A stretch of DNA of 64,000 nucleotides from JABDLO01 sp035327565. Lineage in GTDB: Bacteria > Bacteroidota > Bacteroidia > Chitinophagales > Saprospiraceae. The notes below the pieces were generated by a model that searched no databases, was not told the origin of the DNA, and saw only the letters and a list, made by a program, of their open reading frames with translations. The position numbers and the translations under genes were made by a program. This document shows positions 28,565 through 38,238 of the stretch, in pieces (position 1 is the stretch's first letter; each line of letters opens with the position of its first letter). The stretch is from positions 1 through 64,000 of the forward strand of contig DAOLDB010000006.1 in NCBI GenBank assembly GCA_035327565.1, read 5' to 3'.

Positions 28565-31564
28565 ATGGGCAATTTTTACATGGTTTGGGATCAGGGCAAA
28601 TTAGCATCGTTTGTTCTGGTTGTTTTTATGATCATGCTTGGGTCATCGGATGTCTTCTCACAAAGGAGCATTCAGGGTAAAGTTGTGGATCAGAATGATG
28701 ATCCATTGATCGGAGTGAATATTATGATATCGGGAACGGCCAGAGGAGCCATTACCGATTTTGACGGGAATTTCAGGATAGATAACATTAACGGTGAGGA
28801 TGTACTCATTATCAGCTATGTTGGTTTCGAAAGTCAGGAAGTTAGAATTGGCAATGAATCTGTACTAAATATTGTACTGGCCAATTCCAGTTCAATGCTG
28901 GATGAAGTGGTGGTTGTAGGATATGGAACCACTTCGAGAAGAAATGTTACAGGGTCTGTCTCCAAAGTAGATATGTCTCAAATGGAAAACTTACCTACAA
29001 CTAATGTAACGCAGGCATTGCGGGGTCGTGTAGCCGGTGTTCAGTTTACTGACAATGGGAGACCCGGCCAGAATGGATCCATTCTCATCAGAGGCCCCAG
29101 GTCTTTGAGTGCGGGCAATGATCCTTTGATTATTTTGGATGGAATATTTTTTAATGGGAGTCTGATCGATATCAATCCCAATGATATTGAATCAATGGAG
29201 GTGTTGAAAGATGCCAGTGCAGCAGCAATTTATGGATCCAGGGCTGCCAATGGAGTGATATTGATTACGTCAAAACGTGGGCAAACCGAAAAACCGGTGA
29301 TTAATGTAAGCACTTTTGCAGGGGTCTCTGATTGGGTGTCAAGAATGCAATTGTTGACGCCTGAAAGATACTTTGAGAAAAGCATGGAAATTCGTCGGCT
29401 ACGAGATATTCCTTTTGATCCTAATGATGTGTCAACTTTTCTTACTATCACTGAAGCTGACAATTTTCGTAATGGAAATGTAGTTGATCCTTTTGATTTA
29501 ATTTCCCAGCAAGGCAGAATATTTTCAGGGGATATCAGTATTTCGGGAAAGTCAAAAAATTCAAATTACTATTTGTCTGGTTCGATGACACGCGAACAAG
29601 GTCTGATCAAGGACGATAATTTGAATAGATTGGCATTTCGAGCAAACCTTGAGAATAAAGTGACAGATTGGTTGACTATAGGAACACAAACCATGTTTTC
29701 TGAAAATGATCAATCCGGTGTACCTGCTTCTTTGGCTTTAGCAACCAGACAAAGCCCATTTGGAACCTGGTTCAGAGAGGATGGTACACCCACTCCGTTT
29801 ACTGTACCTGAAGATCAGGGAACATCATCTAATCCATTAAGAAACAATTGGCTATCCGAAAACCTGAATATAAGGAACAATTTATTTGCTAATTTTTACA
29901 CAGTGGTGAAAATTCCTAAAATAGAAGGATTGTCATTCAGAGTAAATTATTCAACCAATTACAGATGGATCAGAGATTATTTTACTACAAGAAATGATAT
30001 TCATTTACCGGATGAAAATATTTCTTTCGCTAGAAAACGCAATTGGAAGGCCAATGACTGGGTACTGGAAAATATATTGGATTATAAGTTTCAGATTACT
30101 AATAAACATATTTTTGATGTTACACTCATGTATGGATCCAATAGGAACTTTAATGAAACTACAACAGCGAGGGCGGATAGGTTGGAGTTTGATGAATTCG
30201 GTTGGAATCGTTTGAATGTAGGTGATTTACAAACTGTGTCTTCATTTGCCCAGGAAGTGACCGGAGTATCTTCTATGGCGAGAATTAATTATCGTTTCAA
30301 CGACCGATACTTATTTACTCTTACAGCAAGGAGAGATGGAAGTTCTGTTTTTGCAGCCAATAATAAATATGCAGTATTCCCAAGTGGTTCATTTGCCTGG
30401 ATAGTCTCAGAAGAGAGTTTCTTGAAAAATTCGGATTTTGTTAATTTCCTAAAATTAAGGACTTCGTATGGCGCAGTAGGTAATCAAGCCATTTCTCCCT
30501 ACCAATCTTTGAGTTTAGCCAATATCAATTACTATGTATTTGGTCCGAATACGGCATTAGGCATTTTCCCATCGAATATTCCCAATGAAAACCTGAAATG
30601 GGAAACCACATATACAGCAAATATTGCTATAGACTTTGAAATGTTCAAGCGCAGGGTAGGAGGTACCATAGAGTTTTATAATATGGATACCAGAGATTTA
30701 TTGGTGGAGCGATCTATCCCGATTATGACAGGATATTCTTCCATTTGGACCAATTTAGGCCAGGTGAATAACCGCGGACTCGAAGTCACTTTAAATACCG
30801 TGAATTACAGGTCAGGGAAGTTTGAATGGAGTAGCAATTTTGTTTTCTCTCACAATCAAAACAAAATTGTTAGTTTGTATGGTGTTGATTCCAATGGTGA
30901 TGGAAGAGAAGATGATGACATTGGCAATAGTTGGTTTATTGGTCAGCCCATTGACGTATATTATGATTTTGTTTTTGACGGTATTTATCAGGTTGGTGAT
31001 GAGTTGCCTCCGGGAGCCCAACCTGGTTTTGCAAGGTTTCAGGATTTGAATGGTGACGGCATTATCAATGCAGAATTTGACCGAACCATTATAGGGAATA
31101 GTGGACAACCTCGTTTTCGTTGGGGGATAGGCAATAATTTCAGTTATGGAAATTTGGAATTATCTATATTTGTAAATGCCATGCAAGGTTGGACCGGTGC
31201 CTTCAATGAAATGGATTTTTATACCAACAGCATTGACCCTGGAAGACCCGGTAATATGTTTGATAATGGTTGGTGGACTCCAGAGAATATGTCAACCACA
31301 AGACCTTCCCTGGAATACAGAAGGACAACTTTGGGTCACAACTGGTACTTGAGCAGGAATTTTATCAGAATTCAGGATGTAGCTCTTTCTTACCGCTTTT
31401 CTCCTGAAATGATGAGAAAGAGAAACATGAACAATCTCAGTATATTCATGAGTGCACGAAATTTAGTAACCTTTACTGATTGGTTAGGGCCAAACCCTGA
31501 AACGATTGCGGATAACTATCCCATGCCCCGGTCAGTGACATTAGGTTTAAAAGTTGGACTATAA
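28565..31564 (+). CDS. susC: SusC/RagA-family TonB-dependent outer-membrane transporter
   Basis: Outer-membrane barrel that pulls oligosaccharides into the periplasm with TonB energy. After the signal peptide comes a carboxypeptidase-regulatory-like domain (GKVVDQNDDPLIGVNIMISG, about residues 38-120), the SusC signature DEVVVVGYGTTSRRNVTGSVSKV (given in part, near 115), and a plug domain with GRVAGVQ and LIILDG. The barrel fills the rest and ends in a terminal aromatic-like VTLGLKVGL. There is no N-terminal STN domain, so it does not signal to an anti-sigma factor. At 999 aa the length is standard. It is paired with susD 30 bp downstream. Confidence 0.95.
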   Translation: MGNFYMVWDQGKLASFVLVVFMIMLGSSDVFSQRSIQGKVVDQNDDPLIGVNIMISGTARGAITDFDGNFRIDNINGEDVLIISYVGFESQEVRIGNESVLNIVLANSSSMLDEVVVVGYGTTSRRNVTGSVSKVDMSQMENLPTTNVTQALRGRVAGVQFTDNGRPGQNGSILIRGPRSLSAGNDPLIILDGIFFNGSLIDINPNDIESMEVLKDASAAAIYGSRAANGVILITSKRGQTEKPVINVSTFAGVSDWVSRMQLLTPERYFEKSMEIRRLRDIPFDPNDVSTFLTITEADNFRNGNVVDPFDLISQQGRIFSGDISISGKSKNSNYYLSGSMTREQGLIKDDNLNRLAFRANLENKVTDWLTIGTQTMFSENDQSGVPASLALATRQSPFGTWFREDGTPTPFTVPEDQGTSSNPLRNNWLSENLNIRNNLFANFYTVVKIPKIEGLSFRVNYSTNYRWIRDYFTTRNDIHLPDENISFARKRNWKANDWVLENILDYKFQITNKHIFDVTLMYGSNRNFNETTTARADRLEFDEFGWNRLNVGDLQTVSSFAQEVTGVSSMARINYRFNDRYLFTLTARRDGSSVFAANNKYAVFPSGSFAWIVSEESFLKNSDFVNFLKLRTSYGAVGNQAISPYQSLSLANINYYVFGPNTALGIFPSNIPNENLKWETTYTANIAIDFEMFKRRVGGTIEFYNMDTRDLLVERSIPIMTGYSSIWTNLGQVNNRGLEVTLNTVNYRSGKFEWSSNFVFSHNQNKIVSLYGVDSNGDGREDDDIGNSWFIGQPIDVYYDFVFDGIYQVGDELPPGAQPGFARFQDLNGDGIINAEFDRTIIGNSGQPRFRWGIGNNFSYGNLELSIFVNAMQGWTGAFNEMDFYTNSIDPGRPGNMFDNGWWTPENMSTTRPSLEYRRTTLGHNWYLSRNFIRIQDVALSYRFSPEMMRKRNMNNLSIFMSARNLVTFTDWLGPNPETIADNYPMPRSVTLGLKVGL

Positions 31565-31594
31565 TTTTTTCAATCAGGTAATAAAAATACTAAA

Positions 31595-33238
31595 ATGATG
31601 AAATCTAAAATATTAAATCCATTCATGCTTGTTTTTACAACTTGTATGCTACTTCTTCCATCCTGTGGTGATGATTTTCTGAATGAAGTTCCTTTGTCCG
31701 ATTATAGTACAGTTGGGGTATTGCAATCGGAAAGAGGCTTTGATGCTTTTATGACGGCATTACATAAAGCTGCTCGCGACGAGATGACAGCAAGAGACAA
31801 TGCGAGATATTTTTACATAATGGCTTGTGGAACAGATGTGGCCGATTTTGGAAATGCCGCTGTACATAGTACAGATTATCGAAATCTGCTTACTCCAGCA
31901 GTTGCTCATGTTGGGTGGGTATGGACCTGGGCCTATCAGGATATGTTGCCTTTAGCTAATACCATAATAACTTATGCGGAAAACCCCGATTTACAGCATA
32001 TCTGGAGCAGTGTAGAAAAAAGAAATGCCATTATTGCAGAGGCAAAGTTTTTCAGAGCTTATACACATTATACGCTGGCCAATTTATATGGTGATGTTCC
32101 TATAGTTGAAGTAATTTATAATAGTCCAAAAACAGATTTTGTGCGAGATCCCCGTATGGATGTTATTAACTCTGCAAGAGCAGATTTGGAATTTGCCTCC
32201 CAATGGTTACCACCATTAGTACAACAGGAAGGTAGGATTGTAAAAGCCGCAGCAGATCACCTTTTGACAGAAGTATATATTGCCTTAGAACAATATGATA
32301 AGGCTGTTGAAAGTGCTTCAAAAGTAATTAATTCAGGTTTATATCATTTAATGACGGAGCGCTTTGGAACAAAATTAAATCAACCCGGTGATGCATTTTC
32401 TGATTTATTTCGCGATGGCAATCAAAACAGAAGTTCGGGAAATATGGAATCCATTTATGTTTGGCAATTCGAAGATCTTACAGTAGGAGGTCAGGGGGCA
32501 AGCAATGGAAATAACCGATTAAGAAATTGGGGACCTTGGTATGAGCGCTTAACAGATCCGGCGGGAAGGTCAGGTATGGTATTAGTAGACAGCTTGGGCA
32601 GAGGTACAGGTCAGGTGAGGCCCACACCTTATTTTTTATATAATATATGGCGGAGTGATTGGGATACAGATATCAGAAATTCACGACATAATATGAGGCG
32701 TGTTTTTTATTATACTAATCCTAGTTCTGCTTTTTTTGGCCAGGTAGTAGGGCCAAAAACGAATCCTATTGATACCATGCAAAATGTATATCCACAAATT
32801 CGAAAGATTGAAGGGGATGTAGGTACTTTTACCCACACCGGACCTGCATGGTCGGGAAGAACTTATGATGATTTTATGGTCTATAGGTTGGCCGAAACCT
32901 ACTTGTTAAGGGCTGAAGCATACTTTAGAATGGGAGATCTGGTCAATGCTGCCAATGATATCAATGTGGTGAGATCCAGAGCCAAAGCCTCCCTCATTAC
33001 CCCTGCTCAGGTTACTGAAGATTATATATTGGACGAAAGAGCAAGGGAGTTGATCACTGAAGAACCCAGAAGAAGAATATTAGTAAGAATGAATCGATTG
33101 GTGGACAGGGTTCAAAAGTATGCAATAAGAGACATTACAAAAACTTCTATAGAGGAGAAAAACAGATGGTGGCCCATTCCTCAATCTGCAATTGATGCCA
33201 ATATTGGCGCAAGGTTGGAACAGACACCCGGATATTAA
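31595..33238 (+). CDS. susD: SusD/RagB-family nutrient-binding lipoprotein
   Basis: Surface lipoprotein that captures glycans and forms the lid of the SusC transporter. The lipobox LLPSC lies near residue 24, followed by GDDFLNEVPLSDYS, the usual SusD beginning. The central region contains the TPR-like helices (AEAKFFRAYTHYTLANLYGDVPIV). The C-terminus has the characteristic RLAETYLLRAEAYFRMGDLVNAANDINVVRSRA segment (in part) and ends in a WWPIPQSAIDAN motif typical of the family. At 547 aa the length is normal. It is co-transcribed with susC. Confidence 0.95.
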   Translation: MMKSKILNPFMLVFTTCMLLLPSCGDDFLNEVPLSDYSTVGVLQSERGFDAFMTALHKAARDEMTARDNARYFYIMACGTDVADFGNAAVHSTDYRNLLTPAVAHVGWVWTWAYQDMLPLANTIITYAENPDLQHIWSSVEKRNAIIAEAKFFRAYTHYTLANLYGDVPIVEVIYNSPKTDFVRDPRMDVINSARADLEFASQWLPPLVQQEGRIVKAAADHLLTEVYIALEQYDKAVESASKVINSGLYHLMTERFGTKLNQPGDAFSDLFRDGNQNRSSGNMESIYVWQFEDLTVGGQGASNGNNRLRNWGPWYERLTDPAGRSGMVLVDSLGRGTGQVRPTPYFLYNIWRSDWDTDIRNSRHNMRRVFYYTNPSSAFFGQVVGPKTNPIDTMQNVYPQIRKIEGDVGTFTHTGPAWSGRTYDDFMVYRLAETYLLRAEAYFRMGDLVNAANDINVVRSRAKASLITPAQVTEDYILDERARELITEEPRRRILVRMNRLVDRVQKYAIRDITKTSIEEKNRWWPIPQSAIDANIGARLEQTPGY

Positions 33239-33616
33239 TTTATCATGCCTTTTCATTCTGGTGAAGACTGGTTTTAATAAGCATTTAGTTATTTGCTTTG
33301 AGAGAAAATATAGGATTTAGATAGTGAAGGAGAGAGATTTGAAGTGCCGATCATGGTTTGATTTTATAAATCATGATTGGCCTTCTTGCTCAATTTCGGA
33401 TTTTAATTAATATGTTCAAATCTCTCAATGCAATTAGCAAGGGATTATTCATGTAGATTTAAAAATGATTTACTTTTTCTAATCTATAAGTTTTGACCAA
33501 AAACTAATGATCTTAGGTATTTTCAATATATAGAGAGCCATAAGATGATCATATTGACATTCAATCTTTATCAATGACAAAAAATTAATTAGATTTTTCT
33601 TTTACTTTATTAAGAA
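33239..33616. other. Intergenic gap after susD with nested inverted repeats
   Basis: The only long gap inside the sugar-utilisation cluster. It contains two nested inverted repeats (33332-33426) described separately. No gene is seen. It could mark transcript processing or attenuation between susCD and the enzyme genes, or a promoter for the latter. Confidence 0.5.
33332..33426. repeat. Nested inverted repeats downstream of susD
   Basis: GAGAGATTTGAA at 33332-33343 is the exact reverse complement of 33415-33426 (12 bp). Inside it, 33346-33355 and 33372-33381 form a 10-bp stem with one G-T pair. A folded RNA would have a two-part stem downstream of susD. There is no T-run, so it is not a simple intrinsic terminator. 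Confidence 0.65.
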
Positions 33617-35155
33617 TTGATGTTCGTTCATATATTATTTATATCGTTTTTATTTCATCTGGCCATTTTGACCTCTGGATGTAAAACAGAGTCGGAAATG
33701 ATGGGCCTCACTGATTCTGGCACTATCAGTATCTGGCCTGCCCATGACGACTCAATTCAAAAATTGACAGGAGGCGCCAACCTCTTTTCCGATCATCCTG
33801 CTACTGTAAAGGAAATTCCTGATTTTTTAAAAAGTATGCATTTTCTATTCACTTCTAAGGATTCAGTGAAAAGAGTGATCCCTGTCACAGAAGGCAAACT
33901 CTATGTAATGACTCCTCCTTCTGATCACAAAGAGTCTGAGGCAAATGAATTATTGACAAGGGGATTTGAAAAGCTGGAGGAACCATTAATAGTTGAGAGT
34001 GATGGTCAGCTTACACATTGGGAAGTTTTTACTTATACTGTTCATTATGAACGTTTTCGATTGAAAAACATCTTGCTGAAAGGATGGGCAGTCCCTTTAT
34101 TTATTTATGAAGAATTGCCTTCAATGAAAGAACCTGGTTATTTGATACACAATCCTCAGGAAAAGTATTTTCCCTCAAACCGTTTATGGCAAGGTTGCCC
34201 TTCCATTGAAATTACAGGTGATCACATGTGGGCGGCATGGTTTTCGGGCGGTACAAGAGAACCCGATCATGGTAACTATGGAATCATTGCGCGAAGTATT
34301 GACAAAGGGGAAAATTGGACAGACCCTTTTTTAATCATTGAACACCCTAATCCACAAGTAAGAATTATGGATCCCCAGTTGTGGACGGATCCCAAAGGAA
34401 GACTATGGGTGATGTGGGTTCAGAATACCGGACCGAAAGGATTTGATGGTATTTGGGGAACCTGGGCGGTTTTCACCGAAAACCCGGAAGATCCTGAGCC
34501 TGTTTTTTCGAGCCCCAGAAGACTTTGTCACGGCCTCACACGCAATAAACCTACTGTACTTTCTACCGGAGAATGGCTTTTGCCTTCCTATGACTGGATC
34601 AACTTTCAAAGTACACTTTACATTTCAAACAACGAAGGACAGGAATGGCAATTTTTAGGGGGACCTATCAATGAACCGGTGCAGAATTTCTACGAGAATA
34701 TGTGTGTGGAATTAAAGGATGGCAAAATCTGGATGCTTCAAAGGCACATACATCATTCTGTATCAACGAATCGTGGAATTACATGGCCTTCATTGGATCC
34801 GTTACTTCCTTTCACTTCGGCTAATTCAAGATTGTATATAGGTCGGCTTCAATCCGGTAATCTATTATTGATCTTTAATGATGATGTGGAAAAAAAGAGG
34901 AATAATATGACAGCATACCTGTCACCTGACGAGGGAAAAACCTGGCCCTATCGATTGGTATTGGATGAAAGAGAAGATGTCTCTTACCCTGAAGCAGTTC
35001 AGGGAGTTGATGGCAGGGTTTATGTATGCTACGACAGATCCCGGGGGGGAGAAAAAGAGATACTCATGTCGGTTTTCAGGGAAGAAGATGTGATAGCGGG
35101 CCGGTTTAATTCTATCGGTTCTGAAAGTAAAGTGATGATTAGTAAAGTTCAATGA
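33617..35155 (+). CDS. Sialidase-fold (BNR/Asp-box) exported protein
   Basis: A short hydrophobic N-terminus ends in ILTSGC, suggesting a lipoprotein or signal peptide. The first 170 residues are unassigned. From about residue 180 the sequence is a six-bladed sialidase-like propeller: GCPSIEITGDHMWAAWFSGG, then Asp-boxes SIDKGENW, STNRGITW and SPDEGKTW, and a degenerate SNNEGQEW. This is the Sialidase_2-type family that also contains enzymes not acting on sialic acid. The catalytic arginines cannot be assigned with confidence. It is the first of four propeller genes in the cluster. Predicted role: hydrolase or lyase releasing the terminal residue of the imported glycan. Confidence 0.75.
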   Translation: MMFVHILFISFLFHLAILTSGCKTESEMMGLTDSGTISIWPAHDDSIQKLTGGANLFSDHPATVKEIPDFLKSMHFLFTSKDSVKRVIPVTEGKLYVMTPPSDHKESEANELLTRGFEKLEEPLIVESDGQLTHWEVFTYTVHYERFRLKNILLKGWAVPLFIYEELPSMKEPGYLIHNPQEKYFPSNRLWQGCPSIEITGDHMWAAWFSGGTREPDHGNYGIIARSIDKGENWTDPFLIIEHPNPQVRIMDPQLWTDPKGRLWVMWVQNTGPKGFDGIWGTWAVFTENPEDPEPVFSSPRRLCHGLTRNKPTVLSTGEWLLPSYDWINFQSTLYISNNEGQEWQFLGGPINEPVQNFYENMCVELKDGKIWMLQRHIHHSVSTNRGITWPSLDPLLPFTSANSRLYIGRLQSGNLLLIFNDDVEKKRNNMTAYLSPDEGKTWPYRLVLDEREDVSYPEAVQGVDGRVYVCYDRSRGGEKEILMSVFREEDVIAGRFNSIGSESKVMISKVQ

Positions 35156-35180
35156 GGCTAAGATTTGAAAAGAAAATACA

Positions 35181-36518
35181 ATGGTGGAACAAATGAATAG
35201 AAGATCAATGGTAATGGATAACAAATCAGGTTTTGTCGTTTGCATGATGGTTTCTTTTTGGATTATTGCTGAATTGTCCGGCGGGAAGCTCTGTGCCCAA
35301 ACAAGAGGTGCAGAGCCTACCCCGGCTTCCGCTATTTTTGAAATTCAGGTGGGAACAAGGAAAGTGACCACTGACCAGACTACCAAACTTAATGTGCCGG
35401 TAGTGCCTATGTGGAATGCCGGTATGGCAAACCCTGACTTAGAGGATGGTGCAGGATTCCCGGTTTTGAGTTCAGCAGAACACACTCTGGTATGGCAGCC
35501 GGCTACCCGGGAAGATGGAGCTTATAACCATTACGCCTGCCTTATACACTATAAAGGAAAATTCTTTGCTATGTGGGGAAATCACCCCATGGGGGAAGAT
35601 GCACCGGGACAAAGAATCTTATTCTCACACTCTGAAGAATGGGGAGAATGGACTAATGCATGGGAGCTCCTTCCGCCACCGGGTCCAGTACTTCCAAGAT
35701 CTGAAAAAGGAATTCATCTCAAACCAGATCGCTGGGCTATCATAGATGATATTCTGTACGCCATCATTTTCATACATGGCGCTGGAGGAGAAAGTTATCC
35801 CATAGGTTTAAGAGTATTTAAAGATGGGACTTTCGATGAACCTTTTCTCATTAAAAATCCTGGAGACAGAAACATATTGCCACACACTGAAAGTGAATGG
35901 CCACCATTCGATGACCGGGTGGAGAGAAAGTTTGATAACTGGTATGATGCTACTCACCAGGTAAGTTGGTGGGCGGCAGCGAGAGATGGTGTCAACAGAA
36001 AAGCAAACGATGGATCCAACCTGATTGAAACCTTTATGTATAAAGCCGCCGATGGCACAAAAGTGCTTATGGCACGCAATTGGGGCACTCCGTCTAATCC
36101 GGTTCATAATAACAGAATTTATGTCACCTTTGATGATGGAAAGGGTAATGGCTGGGGATCACTCCATCCTACCAATATTCCTGATTCTCCCACGAGGACA
36201 CAGGCTATTTCACTTGATGATGGTCGTGTTCTGCTGATTGGAAGTCAGAATGTGCCCTATTTTGATGAAGCATTATATCTCGCCAGGGACCCTCTAACCA
36301 TTTCTGTCAGTAAGGATGGGTATACATTTGATAGAGTGTATGCTTTCCATACCAATGCATCCCGGTCATTTAGAATTGAAAATGTAAGTGGTCGAAACCC
36401 CGGGTATGCATATACCAGTTCCATCATTCATGAAGGATGGCTTTATACGTTGTATTCTATTGGTAAAGAAGATATGGGCATTTCAAGGGTGCCATTGTCA
36501 GCACTGGATGAAAAATGA
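35181..36518 (+). CDS. Exported beta-propeller protein, sialidase-like, divergent
   Basis: The N-terminal signal peptide is uncertain as to start: methionines occur at residues 1, 5, 10 and 12, and MDNKSGFVVCMMVSFW (M12) gives the best signal sequence. The mature region has repeated propeller-like blades (HYACLIHYKGKFFAMWGNHP, RILFSHSEEWGEW, SISLDDGRVLLIGSQN-type, ISVSKDGYTFDRVYAFH). Classical Asp-boxes are degenerate. It is in the same run as the two clear sialidase-fold genes, with gaps of 25 and 16 bp. The enzyme activity is unknown; glycan hydrolase or lyase is inferred from context. Confidence 0.65.
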   Translation: MVEQMNRRSMVMDNKSGFVVCMMVSFWIIAELSGGKLCAQTRGAEPTPASAIFEIQVGTRKVTTDQTTKLNVPVVPMWNAGMANPDLEDGAGFPVLSSAEHTLVWQPATREDGAYNHYACLIHYKGKFFAMWGNHPMGEDAPGQRILFSHSEEWGEWTNAWELLPPPGPVLPRSEKGIHLKPDRWAIIDDILYAIIFIHGAGGESYPIGLRVFKDGTFDEPFLIKNPGDRNILPHTESEWPPFDDRVERKFDNWYDATHQVSWWAAARDGVNRKANDGSNLIETFMYKAADGTKVLMARNWGTPSNPVHNNRIYVTFDDGKGNGWGSLHPTNIPDSPTRTQAISLDDGRVLLIGSQNVPYFDEALYLARDPLTISVSKDGYTFDRVYAFHTNASRSFRIENVSGRNPGYAYTSSIIHEGWLYTLYSIGKEDMGISRVPLSALDEK

Positions 36519-36534
36519 AATCACATAGAAAATT

Positions 36535-38238
36535 ATGAAAAGAATCTTACCTGTTATTATTGTCATCATCAATCTTGCCGGTTGTGGTAATCACGAACCC
36601 CTTTCTAATAGGGAAAGCGGTGAAATTTTATTCAATGGAATTCAACTGTCTGCATTATGGCCTCCACAGCATATGGATCCGGCTTCTGATGAGGTTATGC
36701 CGGTGCCCTATTTGGTAAATCCTCCGGAAGTAATTCCTATCAATGTAGGAAGGCAATTGTTTGTAGATGATTTCCTTATAGAAAATACTACCATGAAAAG
36801 GGTCTATCACCGGCCTGAAAAGCATCCTTCGAACCCGGTGTTTTACCCGGAAACTACATTCGAAATGGAAGAGCACCATGACCACAAGGAAGTTACCTAT
36901 TTTGGGCATGGCGGACTTTTTTATGATCCGGATCAAAAGCATTTCAAAATGTTCTATACTGCTGGATGGCGAGGAGGTCTTGCTCTGGCTACCAGTGAGG
37001 ATCTGATCCATTGGCATCGGCCGGAGATAGGATTATTTGGAGGAAATATCATTATACCTCCCGGGCCATTGTTTGCAGGTGGTGATAATGCCATGTGGCT
37101 CGATTTGAATTCTGCTGATCCTGACCAAAAATATAAATTTCTTTCAGAGCGCCTGGTGGATGGACACTGGAGAAGATACTTTGATAAAAGAGAGGATACA
37201 CCTACGCATACGGCCCATATATCTCATGATGGAAAGTTTTGGTCTCAGGGAGTACATGCAGGCAGGGCGGCAGATTACTGTTCATTTTTTTACAATCCAT
37301 TTAGAAATAAATGGGTGTTTAGCATCAAACAAAATACAGTACGAGGCCGGGGAAGATATTATCACGAACATGATGATTTCCTGAAAGGCTCCCGATGGGA
37401 TGAGGCAGTCTTTTGGGTCAATGCCGACAAAATGGATACTCCGGATCCCGAAGTGATGGATGCTCCTCAATTGTATAGTCTCAATGGGATTGCATATGAA
37501 AGCATCATACTGGGGCAGTTCTATATCCACCTCGGTCCACATAACAAAGTGTGTGAGGAAGGATTGTTTCCAAAAATGACGGAAATTCACATGGGTTACA
37601 GCCGTGACGGTTTTCATTGGCACAGGCCTGACAGAACTCCTTTTATTGGAGCAACTAGGAAAGAAGGGGATTGGGACAGGGCATATTTGCACGGCACCAA
37701 TGGGGTTTGCCTCGTTACCCGTGATGAAATTTGGTTTCCTTATTGCGGATATTCCGGTTTGGCATCCGATGGATCAAAGGGGATGTACACCGGGGCAAGT
37801 ATAGGAATGGCCATTTTAAGGAGAGATGGTTTCGCTTCCATGGAAGCAGATGACAATGAAGCAACATTAACCACCAGGCCCGTGCTTTTTGACCATGGTG
37901 CATATCTTTTTGTCAATACATCATGTGACGAAGGTGCCTTGTGGGTAGAATTATTAGACGAAAAAGGAAATATTTTACCCGGATTTACTAAAAGTATTCC
38001 GATATCGATCAATTCTACTATCCATAAAATCGAATGGGAAGGTGGAGGAGACCTTACATCGCTTCAAGGAAAAAGTATTCAATTCCGATTCCATTTACGG
38101 AAGGGCAAACTCTATTCTTTCTGGGTAAGCCCTGAAGAAAGTGGAGCGAGTTACGGCTTTGTAGGGGCTGGAGGACCGGGATATGAGGGAGTTGTAGATA
38201 CCCGGGGAAATCAAATCACAAAACCAGGATTACGATGA
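36535..38238 (+). CDS. Exported lipoprotein with GH32/43-like propeller fold
   Basis: The N-terminal hydrophobic stretch ends NLAGC, a lipobox. The motif INVGRQLFVDDFLIENT near residue 63 and blade-like segments (GGLFYDPDQKHFKMFYTAGW, ATSEDLIHWHRPE, SHDGKFWSQ, GYSRDGFHWHRPDR) resemble the five-bladed propellers related to GH32/GH43/GH130-type enzymes common in Planctomycetes and Bacteroidota. A beta-sandwich (LWVELLDEKGNILPGFT...) follows at the C-terminus (about 460-545), as in GH32. Catalytic residues were not assigned. It overlaps the next gene by 4 nt (ATGA), indicating coupled translation. Confidence 0.65.
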   Translation: MKRILPVIIVIINLAGCGNHEPLSNRESGEILFNGIQLSALWPPQHMDPASDEVMPVPYLVNPPEVIPINVGRQLFVDDFLIENTTMKRVYHRPEKHPSNPVFYPETTFEMEEHHDHKEVTYFGHGGLFYDPDQKHFKMFYTAGWRGGLALATSEDLIHWHRPEIGLFGGNIIIPPGPLFAGGDNAMWLDLNSADPDQKYKFLSERLVDGHWRRYFDKREDTPTHTAHISHDGKFWSQGVHAGRAADYCSFFYNPFRNKWVFSIKQNTVRGRGRYYHEHDDFLKGSRWDEAVFWVNADKMDTPDPEVMDAPQLYSLNGIAYESIILGQFYIHLGPHNKVCEEGLFPKMTEIHMGYSRDGFHWHRPDRTPFIGATRKEGDWDRAYLHGTNGVCLVTRDEIWFPYCGYSGLASDGSKGMYTGASIGMAILRRDGFASMEADDNEATLTTRPVLFDHGAYLFVNTSCDEGALWVELLDEKGNILPGFTKSIPISINSTIHKIEWEGGGDLTSLQGKSIQFRFHLRKGKLYSFWVSPEESGASYGFVGAGGPGYEGVVDTRGNQITKPGLR

